Notes: generated by a model not told the origin, from the letters alone. A DNA stretch of 64,000 bases from Macrococcoides canis (GCF_002119805.1 NZ_CP021059.1:1984001-2048000), one strand, 5' to 3'. Positions 47,489 to 57,417 are shown, counted from the stretch's first letter. Numbers and translations are program-made.

Positions 47489-47935
47489 TTATCTTTCATT
47501 TATTACTTCTATCAACCGTCCACCGCACTTGCAACGATATTTATGAATCGACATTCGTCTCTTTCGCGGGTATTCATTATTGCACTTTTTACAAATATAA
47601 CGATACTTAAAACATATATCTGGCAAAGGATTGCAATAGCGCGGCGCTCCTACTTGCTGCGCTAACTGTTTAAAGTCTCTATCCCGATGTTTGTAACCTT
47701 TCCCTTCTATATGAAGATGGTAATGAACAAGTTCGTGTTTAATAATATCGATGATTGCTTCTTCTCCATATGCTTCAAACTGCTTCTTGCTAATTTCTAT
47801 ATTATGACTTTGAAGCATATACCTTCCACCTGTCGTACGTAGTCTATTATTAAATAGTGCCTGATGATGAAATGGTTTATTGAAGTATTCAAGAGAAATT
47901 CGCTGTACAAGAGATTGCAGCGCTTTATTTTCCAT
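47489..47935 (-). CDS. sprT: SprT-like zinc protein
   Basis: 148 residues. Metalloprotease-like motif HELVH (67-71) and a C-terminal zinc ribbon with CKKC and CKCGG. This is the small SprT family found next to tex in staphylococci; its proteolytic role is not established. The first codons overlap the tex stop by 11 bp. Confidence 0.88.
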   Translation of the reverse strand: MENKALQSLVQRISLEYFNKPFHHQALFNNRLRTTGGRYMLQSHNIEISKKQFEAYGEEAIIDIIKHELVHYHLHIEGKGYKHRDRDFKQLAQQVGAPRYCNPLPDICFKYRYICKKCNNEYPRKRRMSIHKYRCKCGGRLIEVINER

Positions 47936-50060
47936 CTGGATTAATCATCGTAAGTGCAACCTTACCTTTATCATGCATAATATCTTCAATCCATACATCT
48001 ACGATATCACCGACAGATACTACATCTGTCGGATGTTTAACAAAACGGTCAGAGAGCTTAGAAATATGTACAAGACCGTCCTGTTTTACACCGATGTCAA
48101 CGAACGCACCGAAGTCAACAACATTACGGACTGTACCTGATAACTTCATTCCTTTTCTTAAATCTTCTATAGAAAGTACGTCTGATTTTAGTAATGGTGT
48201 TTCAAAGTCTTCACGTGGATCTCGTCCTGGTGTCATCAATGCTGCAATGATATCTTCAAGTGTAGGCACACCGATGCCAAGTTCATCCGCTGTACTTTTT
48301 ACATCGATTTTATTAATACTTTCTTTTAGTTTATCACTTCCCAGATCCTCTGCAGTCAAAGATAGTTTCTTTAGCAATGCGTATGTCGCTTTATAACTCT
48401 CAGGGTGAATACCTGTATTATCAAGTGGTTCTTCACCATCAGGTATACGCATAAAGCCGATACTTTGCTCAAAGGTCTTCTTGCCGAGTCTTGGAATCTT
48501 TGCAATTTCTTTATGATGTTTTATTGGTCCATTCTCAATTCTGTAGTTGATGATGTTTTCTGCTACAGCTTTAGATAATCCGGATACATATTGTAACAAT
48601 GGTGCCGATGCAGTGTTCACATTAACTCCAACTTTATTCACCGCAGTTTCTACAACGAATGTCAGTGCTTCATTTAACGATTTTTGATTCACATCATGCT
48701 GATATTGACCGACACCTATAGACTTCGGATCAATCTTCACAAGTTCTGATAGCGGATCCTGTACGCGGCGGCCAATTGATACTGCACTTCGCTCTTCTAC
48801 CTGAAAGTCAGGAAATTCTGCTCGTGCCAAGTCACTCGCTGAATATACCGACGCGCCTGCTTCGTTAACGATGATATACTTCGTCTTTAAATTATTTTCT
48901 TTTATAATTTCAGCAATAAACTGCTCTGACTCTCTGCTTGCCGTGCCGTTACCGATTGCTACCAGTTCAACATTATGCTTTTTAATTAAGTTAAATACAA
49001 TCTTCTTCGCTTTTTCTTTGTCGCTTACCGGTGGGTGCGGATATACTACGCTCTTCTCAACAAATGTGCCAAACGGATTAATAACCGCCAGCTTACAACC
49101 CGTACGATATGCTGGATCTAACCCGAGAATCATCTTACCCTTTAACGGTGCTTGAAGTAATAAATTCTCTAAATTTACAGAGAAGATCTCAATCGCTTGT
49201 GACTCAGCTTTCTCTGTTAATTCATTTCGAACTTCTCGATAAATAGAAGGCAGGATCAATCGTTTTAAACTTTCTTCAATTGCACGTTCTATATATTTAC
49301 TTTCTTGTTTCATCATCTGTTTTTTTAAGTAGCGAACAATCGCCGTTTCATCAACAGTAATATCTACCTTAAGTACATTCTCTTTTTCACCGCGATTGAT
49401 GGCAAGAATTCTATGCGGCACAATTTTATTGATACGTTCACTATATTCGTAATACATTTCGAATATACCTTTTTCATCTTCTGCTTTTTTCTTCTTTGAA
49501 GTTACAATTTCCCCGTTCTTTTCAACATAGCCTAAAATAAAAGCTCGGTATTTTGGTTCATCAGAAATCATTTCTGCAATAATATCAATCGCACCGTTTA
49601 TCGCATCTTCAGCAGTGGTAACTTCTTCTGTAATAAAGTCATTTGCTTTTTTGTGGACATCTTCATAATTAAGCATTGCTTTCGCTAAAGGTTCTAACCC
49701 TTTACGCTTCGCTTCTGTTGCACGTGTCTTTTTCTTTTGTTTAAACGGTCGGTACAGATCTTCAACACGTTGCAGTTTCGTTTGTTCCATGATCTCTTTC
49801 TTTAAATCATCTGTAAGCATGCCTTGATCTTCAATCGAACGTATAACATCTTCTTTTCGCTTTTGTAAGTTTTCCATATAGCGATATTCTGTTTCAATTT
49901 CCTTTATTTCAACTTCATCCAGTTCGCCTGTCACTTCTTTACGATATCTCGCAATAAACGGGACAGTATTTTTCTCTTCCAGTAATTTTAGCACGGAAGT
50001 AATCTGATCTTTCTTGTATGGTAGTTTTTCTAGAATTAAATTAATGACATGTTGTTCCAT
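47925..50060 (-). CDS. tex: Tex, RNA-binding transcription accessory protein
   Basis: 711 residues from the ATG at 50060 after AAGGAGG; longer forms reach into sigB and lack a ribosome site. It has the N-terminal Tex helical region (LPYKKDQITSVLKLLEEKNTVPFIARYRKE), a YqgF-like domain (MILGLDPAYRTGCKLAVI), a helix-hairpin-helix region and an S1 domain near 640-705 (LSGTVRNVVDFGAFVDIGVKQDGLVHIS). It binds nucleic acids and affects transcription or RNA turnover. Follows sigB with a terminator between. Confidence 0.95.
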   Translation of the reverse strand: MEQHVINLILEKLPYKKDQITSVLKLLEEKNTVPFIARYRKEVTGELDEVEIKEIETEYRYMENLQKRKEDVIRSIEDQGMLTDDLKKEIMEQTKLQRVEDLYRPFKQKKKTRATEAKRKGLEPLAKAMLNYEDVHKKANDFITEEVTTAEDAINGAIDIIAEMISDEPKYRAFILGYVEKNGEIVTSKKKKAEDEKGIFEMYYEYSERINKIVPHRILAINRGEKENVLKVDITVDETAIVRYLKKQMMKQESKYIERAIEESLKRLILPSIYREVRNELTEKAESQAIEIFSVNLENLLLQAPLKGKMILGLDPAYRTGCKLAVINPFGTFVEKSVVYPHPPVSDKEKAKKIVFNLIKKHNVELVAIGNGTASRESEQFIAEIIKENNLKTKYIIVNEAGASVYSASDLARAEFPDFQVEERSAVSIGRRVQDPLSELVKIDPKSIGVGQYQHDVNQKSLNEALTFVVETAVNKVGVNVNTASAPLLQYVSGLSKAVAENIINYRIENGPIKHHKEIAKIPRLGKKTFEQSIGFMRIPDGEEPLDNTGIHPESYKATYALLKKLSLTAEDLGSDKLKESINKIDVKSTADELGIGVPTLEDIIAALMTPGRDPREDFETPLLKSDVLSIEDLRKGMKLSGTVRNVVDFGAFVDIGVKQDGLVHISKLSDRFVKHPTDVVSVGDIVDVWIEDIMHDKGKVALTMINPDGK

Positions 50061-50091
50061 AGCAGCCTCCTTGAAATCATATATTAATTTT

Positions 50092-50128
50092 AACATAAAA
50101 AATAAGCCGGAACAGTGCGTTCCAGCTT
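50092..50128 (-). terminator. sigB operon terminator
   Basis: AAGCCGGAAC / GTTCCAGCTT (50104-50113, 50119-50128) with U-run on the minus strand. Confidence 0.85.
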
Positions 50129-50136
50129 GTTGTATG

Positions 50137-50904
50137 TTAACTGTTTTGTACCGCATCTCGTAATTTCTTAATCGCGGTACGCTGTAGACGTGAGACATGC
50201 ATCTGACTTAAGCCTATCTTCTCACCCGTTTCTTTTTGACTAAGGCCATCAAGAAATGTGCATTGAATGATTTCTCTTTCTCTATCTGACAGAATCGGTA
50301 ATACTTTCTCAAGAATCATACGTTTCTCGGTCAAGTCATAACCTTCTTCAGTATTCCCCATCACATCAAGCAATGTGACAGTTGAGCCATCCTTATCCGC
50401 TTCAATCGAATGATCCACACTCAACGCATTATAGCTCTGACCCATCTCCATCGCTTCAAGCACTTCTTCTTCAATCGCTTCAATACGTTCTGCGATTTCA
50501 ATAATCTTAGGCGACCGACCAAGTTCATTCGTCAACTCATCGGTAGCACGTTTAATCTTCGGTCCAATTTCTTTAATGCGACGCGGTACATGGACACTCC
50601 ATGTCTTATCACGTAAATAACGTTTAATCTCTCCGATAACTGTAGGCACTAGAAATGCTTCAAACTTTCTTTCAAAGTTAACATCGAATCGCTTTATCGC
50701 ACCAAGCAATCCAACCATCCCTACTTGAACAAGGTCTTCATGATGACTTTGCCCTTTAGAATATCGATAAGCTAAAGATTCAACTAATTTCTGATAATGC
50801 AGCACGAGTTCCTGCTGTGCGAATTCATCCTGGGTATCTTGATATAACTTAATCCAAGCATTAATCTCTTCTGGTGTTACATCGTTATAATTCTCACTAC
50901 CCAT
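50137..50904 (-). CDS. sigB: general stress sigma factor SigB
   Basis: 255 residues. Sigma-70 region 2 (LVESLAYRYSKGQSHHEDLVQVGMVGLLGAIKRFD), region 3 (RRIKEIGPKIKRATDELTNELGRSPKIIEIAERI) and region 4 with the HTH LSQKETGEKIGLSQMHVSRLQRTAIKKLR. It is held by RsbW until stress frees it. The gene starts 4 bp after rsbW and is the last gene of the rsbUVW-sigB operon. Confidence 0.97.
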   Translation of the reverse strand: MGSENYNDVTPEEINAWIKLYQDTQDEFAQQELVLHYQKLVESLAYRYSKGQSHHEDLVQVGMVGLLGAIKRFDVNFERKFEAFLVPTVIGEIKRYLRDKTWSVHVPRRIKEIGPKIKRATDELTNELGRSPKIIEIAERIEAIEEEVLEAMEMGQSYNALSVDHSIEADKDGSTVTLLDVMGNTEEGYDLTEKRMILEKVLPILSDREREIIQCTFLDGLSQKETGEKIGLSQMHVSRLQRTAIKKLRDAVQNS

Positions 50905-50908
50905 CAGG

Positions 50909-51352
50909 CTACACCTGCTCCCCCGTTATATACTTCGTCATACTAATAGTGACTCCGCTGTCTTTTTTCACGTTCACTTCATCCATTAATGACTCAATCA
51001 AGAATAAGCCTAATCCACCTTCACGAATAAAATCGATATTCTCATTCTCTTCATAAGGTCCAAGTTCTGATTTTGCGCGTTCATAATCAAAGCTCGTACC
51101 TGAGTCAGATACAATGACTTCCACTTTATCATCAAAGATAACATAGCCCACAAGCACATCGCCTTGTACGTCACCTTTATATGCATGTTTAACAGCGTTT
51201 GTTACTGCTTCACTTACAGCAATCTTTGTATCTTCAATATCGTCGTAGTTTGCTCCTGCACGGTTTAATATCCCTGACAATGTCAGACGGACGAGCCCTA
51301 CATATTCTGCAGTTGCAGGAAATCTCATTTCAACATAATCATATCTTTCCAT
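50909..51352 (-). CDS. rsbW: anti-sigma-B factor RsbW (serine kinase)
   Basis: 147 residues, GHKL ATPase fold: N-box [25 protein letters not shown] and [15 protein letters not shown]. It binds SigB or phosphorylates RsbV on Ser57. Slightly shorter than the Staphylococcus aureus protein (159). Follows rsbV by 4 bp. Confidence 0.96.
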   Translation of the reverse strand: MERYDYVEMRFPATAEYVGLVRLTLSGILNRAGANYDDIEDTKIAVSEAVTNAVKHAYKGDVQGDVLVGYVIFDDKVEVIVSDSGTSFDYERAKSELGPYEENENIDFIREGGLGLFLIESLMDEVNVKKDSGVTISMTKYITGEQV

Positions 51353-51356
51353 AAAA

Positions 51357-51680
51357 TTACCCCTCCACCGGTTGATTTACATGCATTAAATCTTTTAAAC
51401 CAGTGATGTCGAATAGTCTTTCTATACGTTTGTTCACACCTAATACATATAATTCTTTATTATTTTTATTAAGTTCTTTCAACGTTCCAACAAATAGACC
51501 CAGTCCAGTACTATCCATATAAGTTACTTCATCAATATGTAAATGAATATCATGTGTCCCTTGCTGTCTGATCGGTACTAAAACTTCCTGTAATTCTGGA
51601 ACAGTCGCAACATCCAGTTCGCCCGCTACATTAATTTTGTAATAAGTGTCATGTTGTGTTGTGTCTATCTTTAAGTTCAT
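51357..51680 (-). CDS. rsbV: anti-anti-sigma factor RsbV
   Basis: 107 residues from [11 protein letters not shown] after AGGGAGA. STAS domain; phosphorylation site Ser57 in [10 protein letters not shown]. When dephosphorylated by RsbU it binds RsbW and frees SigB. A SigB-type promoter lies about 50 bp upstream, so SigB amplifies its own operon. Confidence 0.96.
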   Translation of the reverse strand: MNLKIDTTQHDTYYKINVAGELDVATVPELQEVLVPIRQQGTHDIHLHIDEVTYMDSTGLGLFVGTLKELNKNNKELYVLGVNKRIERLFDITGLKDLMHVNQPVEG

Positions 51681-51732
51681 AGCTTTTCTCCCTACTTTGT
51701 GCGATATTATTTTTGTATATTCTCTGTTAGAA

Positions 51733-51757
51733 ATACCCAAATTTAAAAATTATAAAC
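51733..51757 (-). promoter_or_regulatory. SigB-dependent promoter of rsbVW-sigB
   Basis: On the minus strand GTTTAT, 13 bp, GGGTAT; consensus GTTTAA-N12-15-GGGTAT. One mismatch. Confidence 0.9.
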
Positions 51758-51760
51758 CGT

Positions 51761-52768
51761 TTATTTTATTCTTTTTATGATTAATATCGTTAAATCGTCT
51801 CTTTTCTTAGGGTCTCCAATCTTCAGAAGTTCCTCGTATACAATTTGTACGATATCTTGTGGATGCAAATCCTTATATTTCCCGATTAACTTTAATAACT
51901 CATTCGTGTTAATAAATCCTCCATCTAACTTACGGATTTCAGAGACACCGTCTGTGAATACAATGACCATATCTCCAATTTCAATATCGATTTCTTCCTG
52001 GTCATAGCGTGTAGACGGATGAATGCCAAGCACAAGTCCTCGAGCAGACAACTCTTCAAAACTGTCAGTCTTACTTCGGTATAAATGACCTGGCTCATGA
52101 CCAGCAGATGCATAATAAAATTTATTATTCACTTCTTCGTACAGCCCATAAAACATCGTTACGAACATATTCTGGTTAACATTCTTCTCTACTACGCGAT
52201 TCAGCCGCTTCAAACCATCGCTCGGTAATTGAGAATGACCATACGAATCCATTCCAAACTTGATCATACTCATCGCAAGTGCGGCAGGAATGCCTTTACC
52301 GATAACATCTGCTACCGCGAAACTCATCGTTCCATCCTTATGATCGATTAAATTGAAATAATCCCCATTAACTCGGTGAGCTGGAACGCTGATCGCTCCA
52401 ATTTCAATCTTATTTAGATGCGGTATCTTCGTCTTTAACATTGTTGACTGAAGACTCGCTGCAACATCCATCTCTTTGTCATGTGCTTCCATCACTTTAA
52501 CAAGTGCTTTATAATCTCGATAAGTAAAACCAAACCCTATAATCATCTCTGTTAGTACATCCATAGCATATTGTTGTTCAACGGCATTATAAGACTTCTC
52601 GTTAATTAAATCTTTATGCAGCATCACAATTTCTTCTGGAGAGATATCGAGTTCGATTGCCTCAAAGCTCAGCGCTTGTAGTGGTTCTAAATCTTTTTCA
52701 TCACGTGACGTAATATAGGTCTCTAATATATCAACATATCTCGAGACTATCTTTTCAATTTGACGCAT
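51761..52768 (-). CDS. rsbU: phosphatase RsbU (PP2C-type)
   Basis: 335 residues. N-terminal helical domain (1-85) for stressosome-type control, then a SpoIIE/PP2C phosphatase domain from about 110, with GDYFNLIDHKDGTMSFAVADVIGKGIPAALAMSM and VIVFTDGVSEIR. It dephosphorylates RsbV. First gene of the rsb operon; a terminator separates it from mazF. Confidence 0.95.
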   Translation of the reverse strand: MRQIEKIVSRYVDILETYITSRDEKDLEPLQALSFEAIELDISPEEIVMLHKDLINEKSYNAVEQQYAMDVLTEMIIGFGFTYRDYKALVKVMEAHDKEMDVAASLQSTMLKTKIPHLNKIEIGAISVPAHRVNGDYFNLIDHKDGTMSFAVADVIGKGIPAALAMSMIKFGMDSYGHSQLPSDGLKRLNRVVEKNVNQNMFVTMFYGLYEEVNNKFYYASAGHEPGHLYRSKTDSFEELSARGLVLGIHPSTRYDQEEIDIEIGDMVIVFTDGVSEIRKLDGGFINTNELLKLIGKYKDLHPQDIVQIVYEELLKIGDPKKRDDLTILIIKRIK

Positions 52769-52787
52769 CCCATTCCCTCTCTTTCAC

Positions 52788-52818
52788 GAAAAAAGACTTT
52801 AGGCATTTCCTAAAGTCT
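52788..52818 (-). terminator. intrinsic terminator between mazF and rsbU
   Basis: AGACTTTAGG / CCTAAAGTCT (52794-52803, 52809-52818) with U6 on the minus strand. It overlaps the mazF stop codon. Confidence 0.85.
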
Positions 52819-53167
52819 ATTCACTATCGATTGATAACCCTAAACTAATTAAAAGTGCCACATCCACTTCTTTCATCTTTGCCTTATCAAGCACTGTCAG
52901 ATGATCAATTAACCTATTCTTATCAATAGTTCTAATTTGTTCAAGCAATATTACCGAATCCTTTTCCAGGTGATGCGTGGTCTTGCCAATTTCCACATGG
53001 GTGGGGATCTTTGCCTTATTAATCTTTGCTGTAATTGCGGCTACAATCACTGTAGGACTATGTTTATTCCCAATATTATTCTGAATAATAACGACGGGGC
53101 GTTTACCGCCTTGTTCAGACCCCTTCACTGGTGACAGATCAGCTAAATAAACATCTCCACGTTTCAT
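52817..53167 (-). CDS. mazF: endoribonuclease toxin MazF
   Basis: 116 residues: [49 protein letters not shown]. PemK/MazF fold with the catalytic Arg near GGKRPVV. It cuts mRNA at short sites; the staphylococcal enzyme prefers UACAU-type sequences. Begins directly after the mazE stop (TAGATG). Confidence 0.96.
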   Translation of the reverse strand: MKRGDVYLADLSPVKGSEQGGKRPVVIIQNNIGNKHSPTVIVAAITAKINKAKIPTHVEIGKTTHHLEKDSVILLEQIRTIDKNRLIDHLTVLDKAKMKEVDVALLISLGLSIDSE

Positions 53168-53308
53168 CTATTCACCATCAAGGGTATATGTCTGATGGTT
53201 ATCATTAACTTCACATTCTAATATATAATGTTCTGATGCTATCGATAAATTAATCTCTGCCATTGATTGATATCCTTCTATCAGCATTTGCTCCAGCTTC
53301 TGGCTCAT
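53168..53308 (-). CDS. mazE: antitoxin MazE
   Basis: 46 residues from the ATG at 53308 after GGAGGTAAAG: MSQKLEQMLIEGYQSMAEIN, then LSIASEHYILECEVNDNHQT. Short staphylococcal-type MazE: an N-terminal DNA-binding part and an acidic C-terminal tail that blocks MazF. Stop and mazF start are adjacent. Length is slightly below the 56 residues of Staphylococcus aureus. Confidence 0.88.
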   Translation of the reverse strand: MSQKLEQMLIEGYQSMAEINLSIASEHYILECEVNDNHQTYTLDGE

Positions 53309-53369
53309 ATCTTTACCTCCATCGTCCGATTACCTACATTTTATCAAAAAGTTATTAAATGACCAACAG

Positions 53370-54512
53370 TTATTTCATAAGTTCGTTATACACTTCTACA
53401 TCATCTCCGATATAGTAACGTTTCGGTAACCTACGACTTAAAGAAGTGAGTACTTCATAAGTAATAGTTCCAAGTTGCTGTGCAACTCGCTCTAACGACT
53501 GGTTACTATCTGCGTTATCATCAATAATGATACATTGCGCACCTAACTGGGTATCTTCTGGTACGCGTGCCATCATCTGATCCATACATACACGACCGAT
53601 AATCGGAACTTCATTACCTTCTAAATTTATATTGTAACCTTGCATCGCACGAGGCAGACCATCAGCATATCCAATCGGGAATGTTGCAACTACTTCATCA
53701 CCTTGTGCAGTGTAAGTAGCGCCATAGCTCACGGTATCACCCGCCTTAATTTGCTTAATGAAACAAGCAGTAGATACGAGTTGGGCTGCTGGCTGCAGTT
53801 TCACATTACTAATGGCTCTAATAAATTCAGACGGATAATAACCATAAAGACTGATTCCTAATCTTACAGCATTACATTCTGAACAGTCGTAACGCATTGT
53901 TGCTGCACTGTTCTGACAATGGATATATTGAGGTTTATTGTCAGAAATGATTCCGAGAAACTTAGTATACGCTTGTTCAGTAAGTGCATTCTCCTCATCT
54001 GCAGAGCTAAAATGTGTATACACACCTTCTAGGATAAATTGTTCAACCGCATTCACTTTATCTACAGCGGCATCATATGCCTGCTTCGTCTGCACACCGA
54101 TTCTACCCATTCCGCTGTCCACTTTTATGTGCAGCCAGACAGGCTTATCTTCCTCCTCAATATAACAGCTCGCCTCTTCGATCCACAACGCATCTGGTGC
54201 AGTAAGTGCTAATCGATGTCTGGAAGCCTGTCTGATGTGCTTCGGTTCTATTACGCCAAGCACTAAAATCTTTGCTTTAATACCATGCATGCGCAGTTCT
54301 ATCGCTTCATCCAGTGTCGCAACAGCAAAGAACTCCGTACCTGATGCCATCAAATGCTTCGCAATATTTACTGAACCTAATCCGTAACCATTTGCTTTAA
54401 TTACTGCAATTACGGTCTTATTTGGATGCAATTTTTCTATTTGTTTAAAATTATTGCGAATTGCATCCAGATTGACGTTTACAAATGTCGGACGATAATA
54501 CCTATCACTCAT
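53370..54512 (-). CDS. alr: alanine racemase
   Basis: 380 residues. PLP lysine Lys39 in VIAVIKANGYGLG; LGISLYGYYPS and the second catalytic Tyr in VSYGATYTA. It makes D-alanine for peptidoglycan, which MurF and Ddl use downstream in the pathway. Lies between acpS and mazE as in staphylococci. Confidence 0.96.
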   Translation of the reverse strand: MSDRYYRPTFVNVNLDAIRNNFKQIEKLHPNKTVIAVIKANGYGLGSVNIAKHLMASGTEFFAVATLDEAIELRMHGIKAKILVLGVIEPKHIRQASRHRLALTAPDALWIEEASCYIEEEDKPVWLHIKVDSGMGRIGVQTKQAYDAAVDKVNAVEQFILEGVYTHFSSADEENALTEQAYTKFLGIISDNKPQYIHCQNSAATMRYDCSECNAVRLGISLYGYYPSEFIRAISNVKLQPAAQLVSTACFIKQIKAGDTVSYGATYTAQGDEVVATFPIGYADGLPRAMQGYNINLEGNEVPIIGRVCMDQMMARVPEDTQLGAQCIIIDDNADSNQSLERVAQQLGTITYEVLTSLSRRLPKRYYIGDDVEVYNELMK

Positions 54513-54537
54513 ATGCTCACCTCTATTTATTGTACAT

Positions 54538-54894
54538 CTATAATATCATATTTTCATCGGTCACAATAACATAGGCTGTAGCAATTGTATCTGTATGCGC
54601 AATACTGACATGCGCATTCGTATCGCCCTTTATATACGGTTTCCCTGCTGCATCATTTAAACAGCATATATCACGAAAAGAAAGTTTACCAATTCCAGTC
54701 CCAAGCGCTTTAGCGTATGCTTCTTTCACACAGAAACGGCCAGCTAAATATTCAGCTTTTCTTTTGTCTGATTGGAACGTGTTAAATCGCTCTCGTTCCT
54801 CATGATGTAATATACGCGACAAAAACTTATCATTATCAATGTATCGACTCACCCTGTCTATCTCTAATATATCTGTGCCTATCCCCTTTATCAT
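54538..54894 (-). CDS. acpS: holo-[acyl-carrier-protein] synthase AcpS
   Basis: 118 residues: [19 protein letters not shown] and [23 protein letters not shown], with the Mg-binding Asp8 and Glu in KEA. It attaches phosphopantetheine to ACP. Its first 59 bases overlap the end of the upstream PH-domain gene in another frame. Confidence 0.96.
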   Translation of the reverse strand: MIKGIGTDILEIDRVSRYIDNDKFLSRILHHEERERFNTFQSDKRKAEYLAGRFCVKEAYAKALGTGIGKLSFRDICCLNDAAGKPYIKGDTNAHVSIAHTDTIATAYVIVTDENMIL

Positions 54895-55357
54895 CGTTCT
54901 CCACTTCTCTCATTTTTTGATTGATTAATGTTTTAAGTATAGATGCTTCATCTTCATGAATGAGCTTTATCGCAAGTCCGTTCTCAGCTGTATGTACGGT
55001 CAAAGATTTCAATTGATACCTTTTCATTATCGGTCCTTGCTCAGTTTCAACATTTTGTATCTTCACATATGGTACGATCAATTTCTCCTTATTCCAAATT
55101 CCCGTTAATATCACGATCTCATCATCGCCGATGTCATAGTAGTTTGCACGATAAACTAAGTTCGGCTTTAAGACGATATACCACACGATGTCAAGAATCA
55201 ACAATGCCGCCAAAACGATAAATACAATGTTTGAGATCGGTAAATTAAAGTACCACGTCACGCAGTAGAATATCGCAATTATAACAGCAAATATCATTGC
55301 TTGAATGAATGCACCTATACGCATGACCTTTATACTACTTTTATGCATCTGCTTCAT
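54836..55357 (-). CDS. bacterial PH-domain membrane protein (YdbS-like)
   Basis: About 173 residues; the ATG at 55357 has AAGGAG 10 nt upstream. Two membrane helices (about 15-32 and 37-58), then a bPH2 domain with [54 protein letters not shown]. The C-terminus extends through a basic tail [12 protein letters not shown] that overlaps acpS. Third of three adjacent PH-domain genes. YdbS/YdbT confer resistance to some antimicrobials in Bacillus; role here unknown. Confidence 0.82.
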   Translation of the reverse strand: MKQMHKSSIKVMRIGAFIQAMIFAVIIAIFYCVTWYFNLPISNIVFIVLAALLILDIVWYIVLKPNLVYRANYYDIGDDEIVILTGIWNKEKLIVPYVKIQNVETEQGPIMKRYQLKSLTVHTAENGLAIKLIHEDEASILKTLINQKMREVENDDKGDRHRYIRDRQGESIH

Positions 55358-56852
55358 ATTCACTACGCTCCTTCATCATAAACCAATCGTATATTTGCGC
55401 TGCATCATCAAGCTCTATGAAATCAAGCGAAGTCGTGCTCCCTAACATACCTGCAGCAACATCAACTTCGATATTACGCAGATTCGCTTTATTCATAAAT
55501 GGTGTACTCTTAACACTTAAACTTATAATATTTCGCTCTTTTATATACGTTGTAGTCATTGATAGTAAACCACCGTTACTTACTGAAAGTTCATCATCTA
55601 TAATTGCATAACCTGAATTTTTGTATTTAATGATGGCAGTAATAAACGTTAATACAAGGAGTAATAAGCCAATAATCCATGCATAATCAAACCAATAATA
55701 CTGAACTACACTCGTAATGATAATAATAAACAGCCAGGAAACTTGAAAGTATCTACGTATACTGCGCTTTGGTATCACATGATTTACGGCATTAAAGTTA
55801 TAAGGCAGAAGTCGATGGACAATCTCATATCCTTTATCACGTGAAATAAATGGCAATAACTCTATTTCGTCATTTCCGATTTCTTCTTCATCCTTCATCT
55901 CACTTGTAGTAACTACCGTAAACTTCGTCTTATTGAACAGCTTTCTGAAATAACTTTGTGTTTCTTTGACACTTTGAATATTCTTCCCGACGATATACTT
56001 ATCGATACGTTCAAACAAGCCATAGTTCACATTGATGACTTCACCATCATAGCGCACAGTGTATCGATGATACTTCATAGCTGTCACAAAGATACCGATA
56101 ATATAACTCATTATAAGCAATATAATAGACAGCCCGATCACATACACATAGCCTTCACCAATTAACACTTTAACAGGATTTAAGAAGCCATCGAGCGGAA
56201 TAATTTCATCGATTTGTGAATACAGTCCGAGTACAATTGCAATGACTGTAAACATACCGCTACTCGTTGCACTCATAAAGAGCAAGTCTTTAAACGCTAA
56301 TCGATATATCACTTCAAATCGATCATCCGCGTTCAATCGAGAATCAGCTGCAGCTGATTCTGATATAACAGCTTCATCACCGGCTGCCACATCACTTCTC
56401 AATTGACGTTTACGCTCGGTCAGGAAATTACTCAGGCGCTCAGCTTCACTTTTAGAAATGCTGTTCAGCTCAATACCATCCCCAGCTGTACGTACCTGCA
56501 TAATAACCCCACCGAGAATTTGATTGGCAACGCCGGCATTTGTGTCAATCGTCTGTATCTTTCCAATATAGATCTCTTTAATCTTCTTACTGATGAGACC
56601 TGTTTCAAGCATTAACTTATCATCTTCGATCCAGTATTGCGTAATACGTGCTTCAATAATACGAAGCACAACATTAATCAATGTAATAATCAGCATAAAT
56701 ACTGCAAACATATTATTCTGAATTGCATCTAGAGAAAATCCATCACGAATAATCCAGAACAACCCGATTCCAATCAGAAATAAATTCTCTTTAATCGCCT
56801 TTAATGCATTTGATAAATATGTCGAATAATGGAGTGTCTGTTTATTGTTCAT
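55341..56852 (-). CDS. bacterial PH-domain membrane protein (YdbT-like)
   Basis: 503 residues. Three bPH2 domains alternate with membrane helix pairs (first about 25-60, second about 180-245, third about 370-400). Phrases like YWIEDDKLMLETGLISKKIKEIYIGKIQTIDTNAGVANQILGG are typical. It overlaps both neighbouring PH genes, so the three are translationally linked and probably form one complex. Confidence 0.85.
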   Translation of the reverse strand: MNNKQTLHYSTYLSNALKAIKENLFLIGIGLFWIIRDGFSLDAIQNNMFAVFMLIITLINVVLRIIEARITQYWIEDDKLMLETGLISKKIKEIYIGKIQTIDTNAGVANQILGGVIMQVRTAGDGIELNSISKSEAERLSNFLTERKRQLRSDVAAGDEAVISESAAADSRLNADDRFEVIYRLAFKDLLFMSATSSGMFTVIAIVLGLYSQIDEIIPLDGFLNPVKVLIGEGYVYVIGLSIILLIMSYIIGIFVTAMKYHRYTVRYDGEVINVNYGLFERIDKYIVGKNIQSVKETQSYFRKLFNKTKFTVVTTSEMKDEEEIGNDEIELLPFISRDKGYEIVHRLLPYNFNAVNHVIPKRSIRRYFQVSWLFIIIITSVVQYYWFDYAWIIGLLLLVLTFITAIIKYKNSGYAIIDDELSVSNGGLLSMTTTYIKERNIISLSVKSTPFMNKANLRNIEVDVAAGMLGSTTSLDFIELDDAAQIYDWFMMKERSEYEADA

Positions 56853-57318
56853 AATGAATCTCCTTTATTCTCTCTATAATCTGTGATGCAATACGCTCTG
56901 CATCATGAACGTTCATCAGGGGCATCACATTACTATCACCACGCGTATATACCGTTACTTGCGCTAACTGGTACTTCTGCATTAGCCAGCCACGCTTAAT
57001 ACAAACAGACTGCATAATATCAATCGGAAGCGCTATACGTTCTGTAAAGTACGCACCACCTGATACTTCAAGAGTTACTCGATTCAATTGATACTTCGTA
57101 TACTTCTGGCGCAGTCGGACACCAATAATAAGCTTGTATAACGGATAAAGCAATAAAATAAAAATTAAAAAATCATATTTAACCGTTAAATATTTATGTA
57201 TTACAAAATATATTCCCCCGGAAATAACAGCAAACATCATCAATGAAATCACTGCTTTCACATATAAATATTTAACAGCAGCTTGCGGTTGAAAATTATT
57301 TAAATCAATCTCGTACAT
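56842..57318 (-). CDS. bacterial PH-domain membrane protein (YdbS-like, first gene)
   Basis: 158 residues from the ATG at 57318 after GGAGG; a TTG two codons earlier is unlikely. Two membrane helices (about 22-60) and a bPH2 domain with RVTLEVSGGAYFTERIALPIDIMQSVCIKRGWLMQKYQLAQVTVYTRGD. First gene of the PH-domain trio. It starts about 60 bp after the cshA terminator. Confidence 0.82.
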   Translation of the reverse strand: MYEIDLNNFQPQAAVKYLYVKAVISLMMFAVISGGIYFVIHKYLTVKYDFLIFILLLYPLYKLIIGVRLRQKYTKYQLNRVTLEVSGGAYFTERIALPIDIMQSVCIKRGWLMQKYQLAQVTVYTRGDSNVMPLMNVHDAERIASQIIERIKEIHYEQ

Positions 57319-57374
57319 AAGCAACCTCCATTCTTCAAAATTATACCAAAGATACAGAAAGACCTACAAACAAA

Positions 57375-57406
57375 CAAAAAAAAGCCAGGACAAAAGTCCT
57401 GACTTT
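57375..57406 (-). terminator. cshA terminator
   Basis: AAAGCCAGGAC / GTCCTGACTTT (57381-57391, 57396-57406) with a long U-run on the minus strand. It lies about 300 nt beyond cshA, after the repeat region. Confidence 0.85.
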
Positions 57407-57417
57407 ACTTGTGGCTT

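Noticed and set aside
47925-50198. A longer Tex start reaching to 50198
   Set aside because: The extra 46 codons cover the sigB 3' end and the terminator, and AAGGAGG precedes the ATG at 50060.
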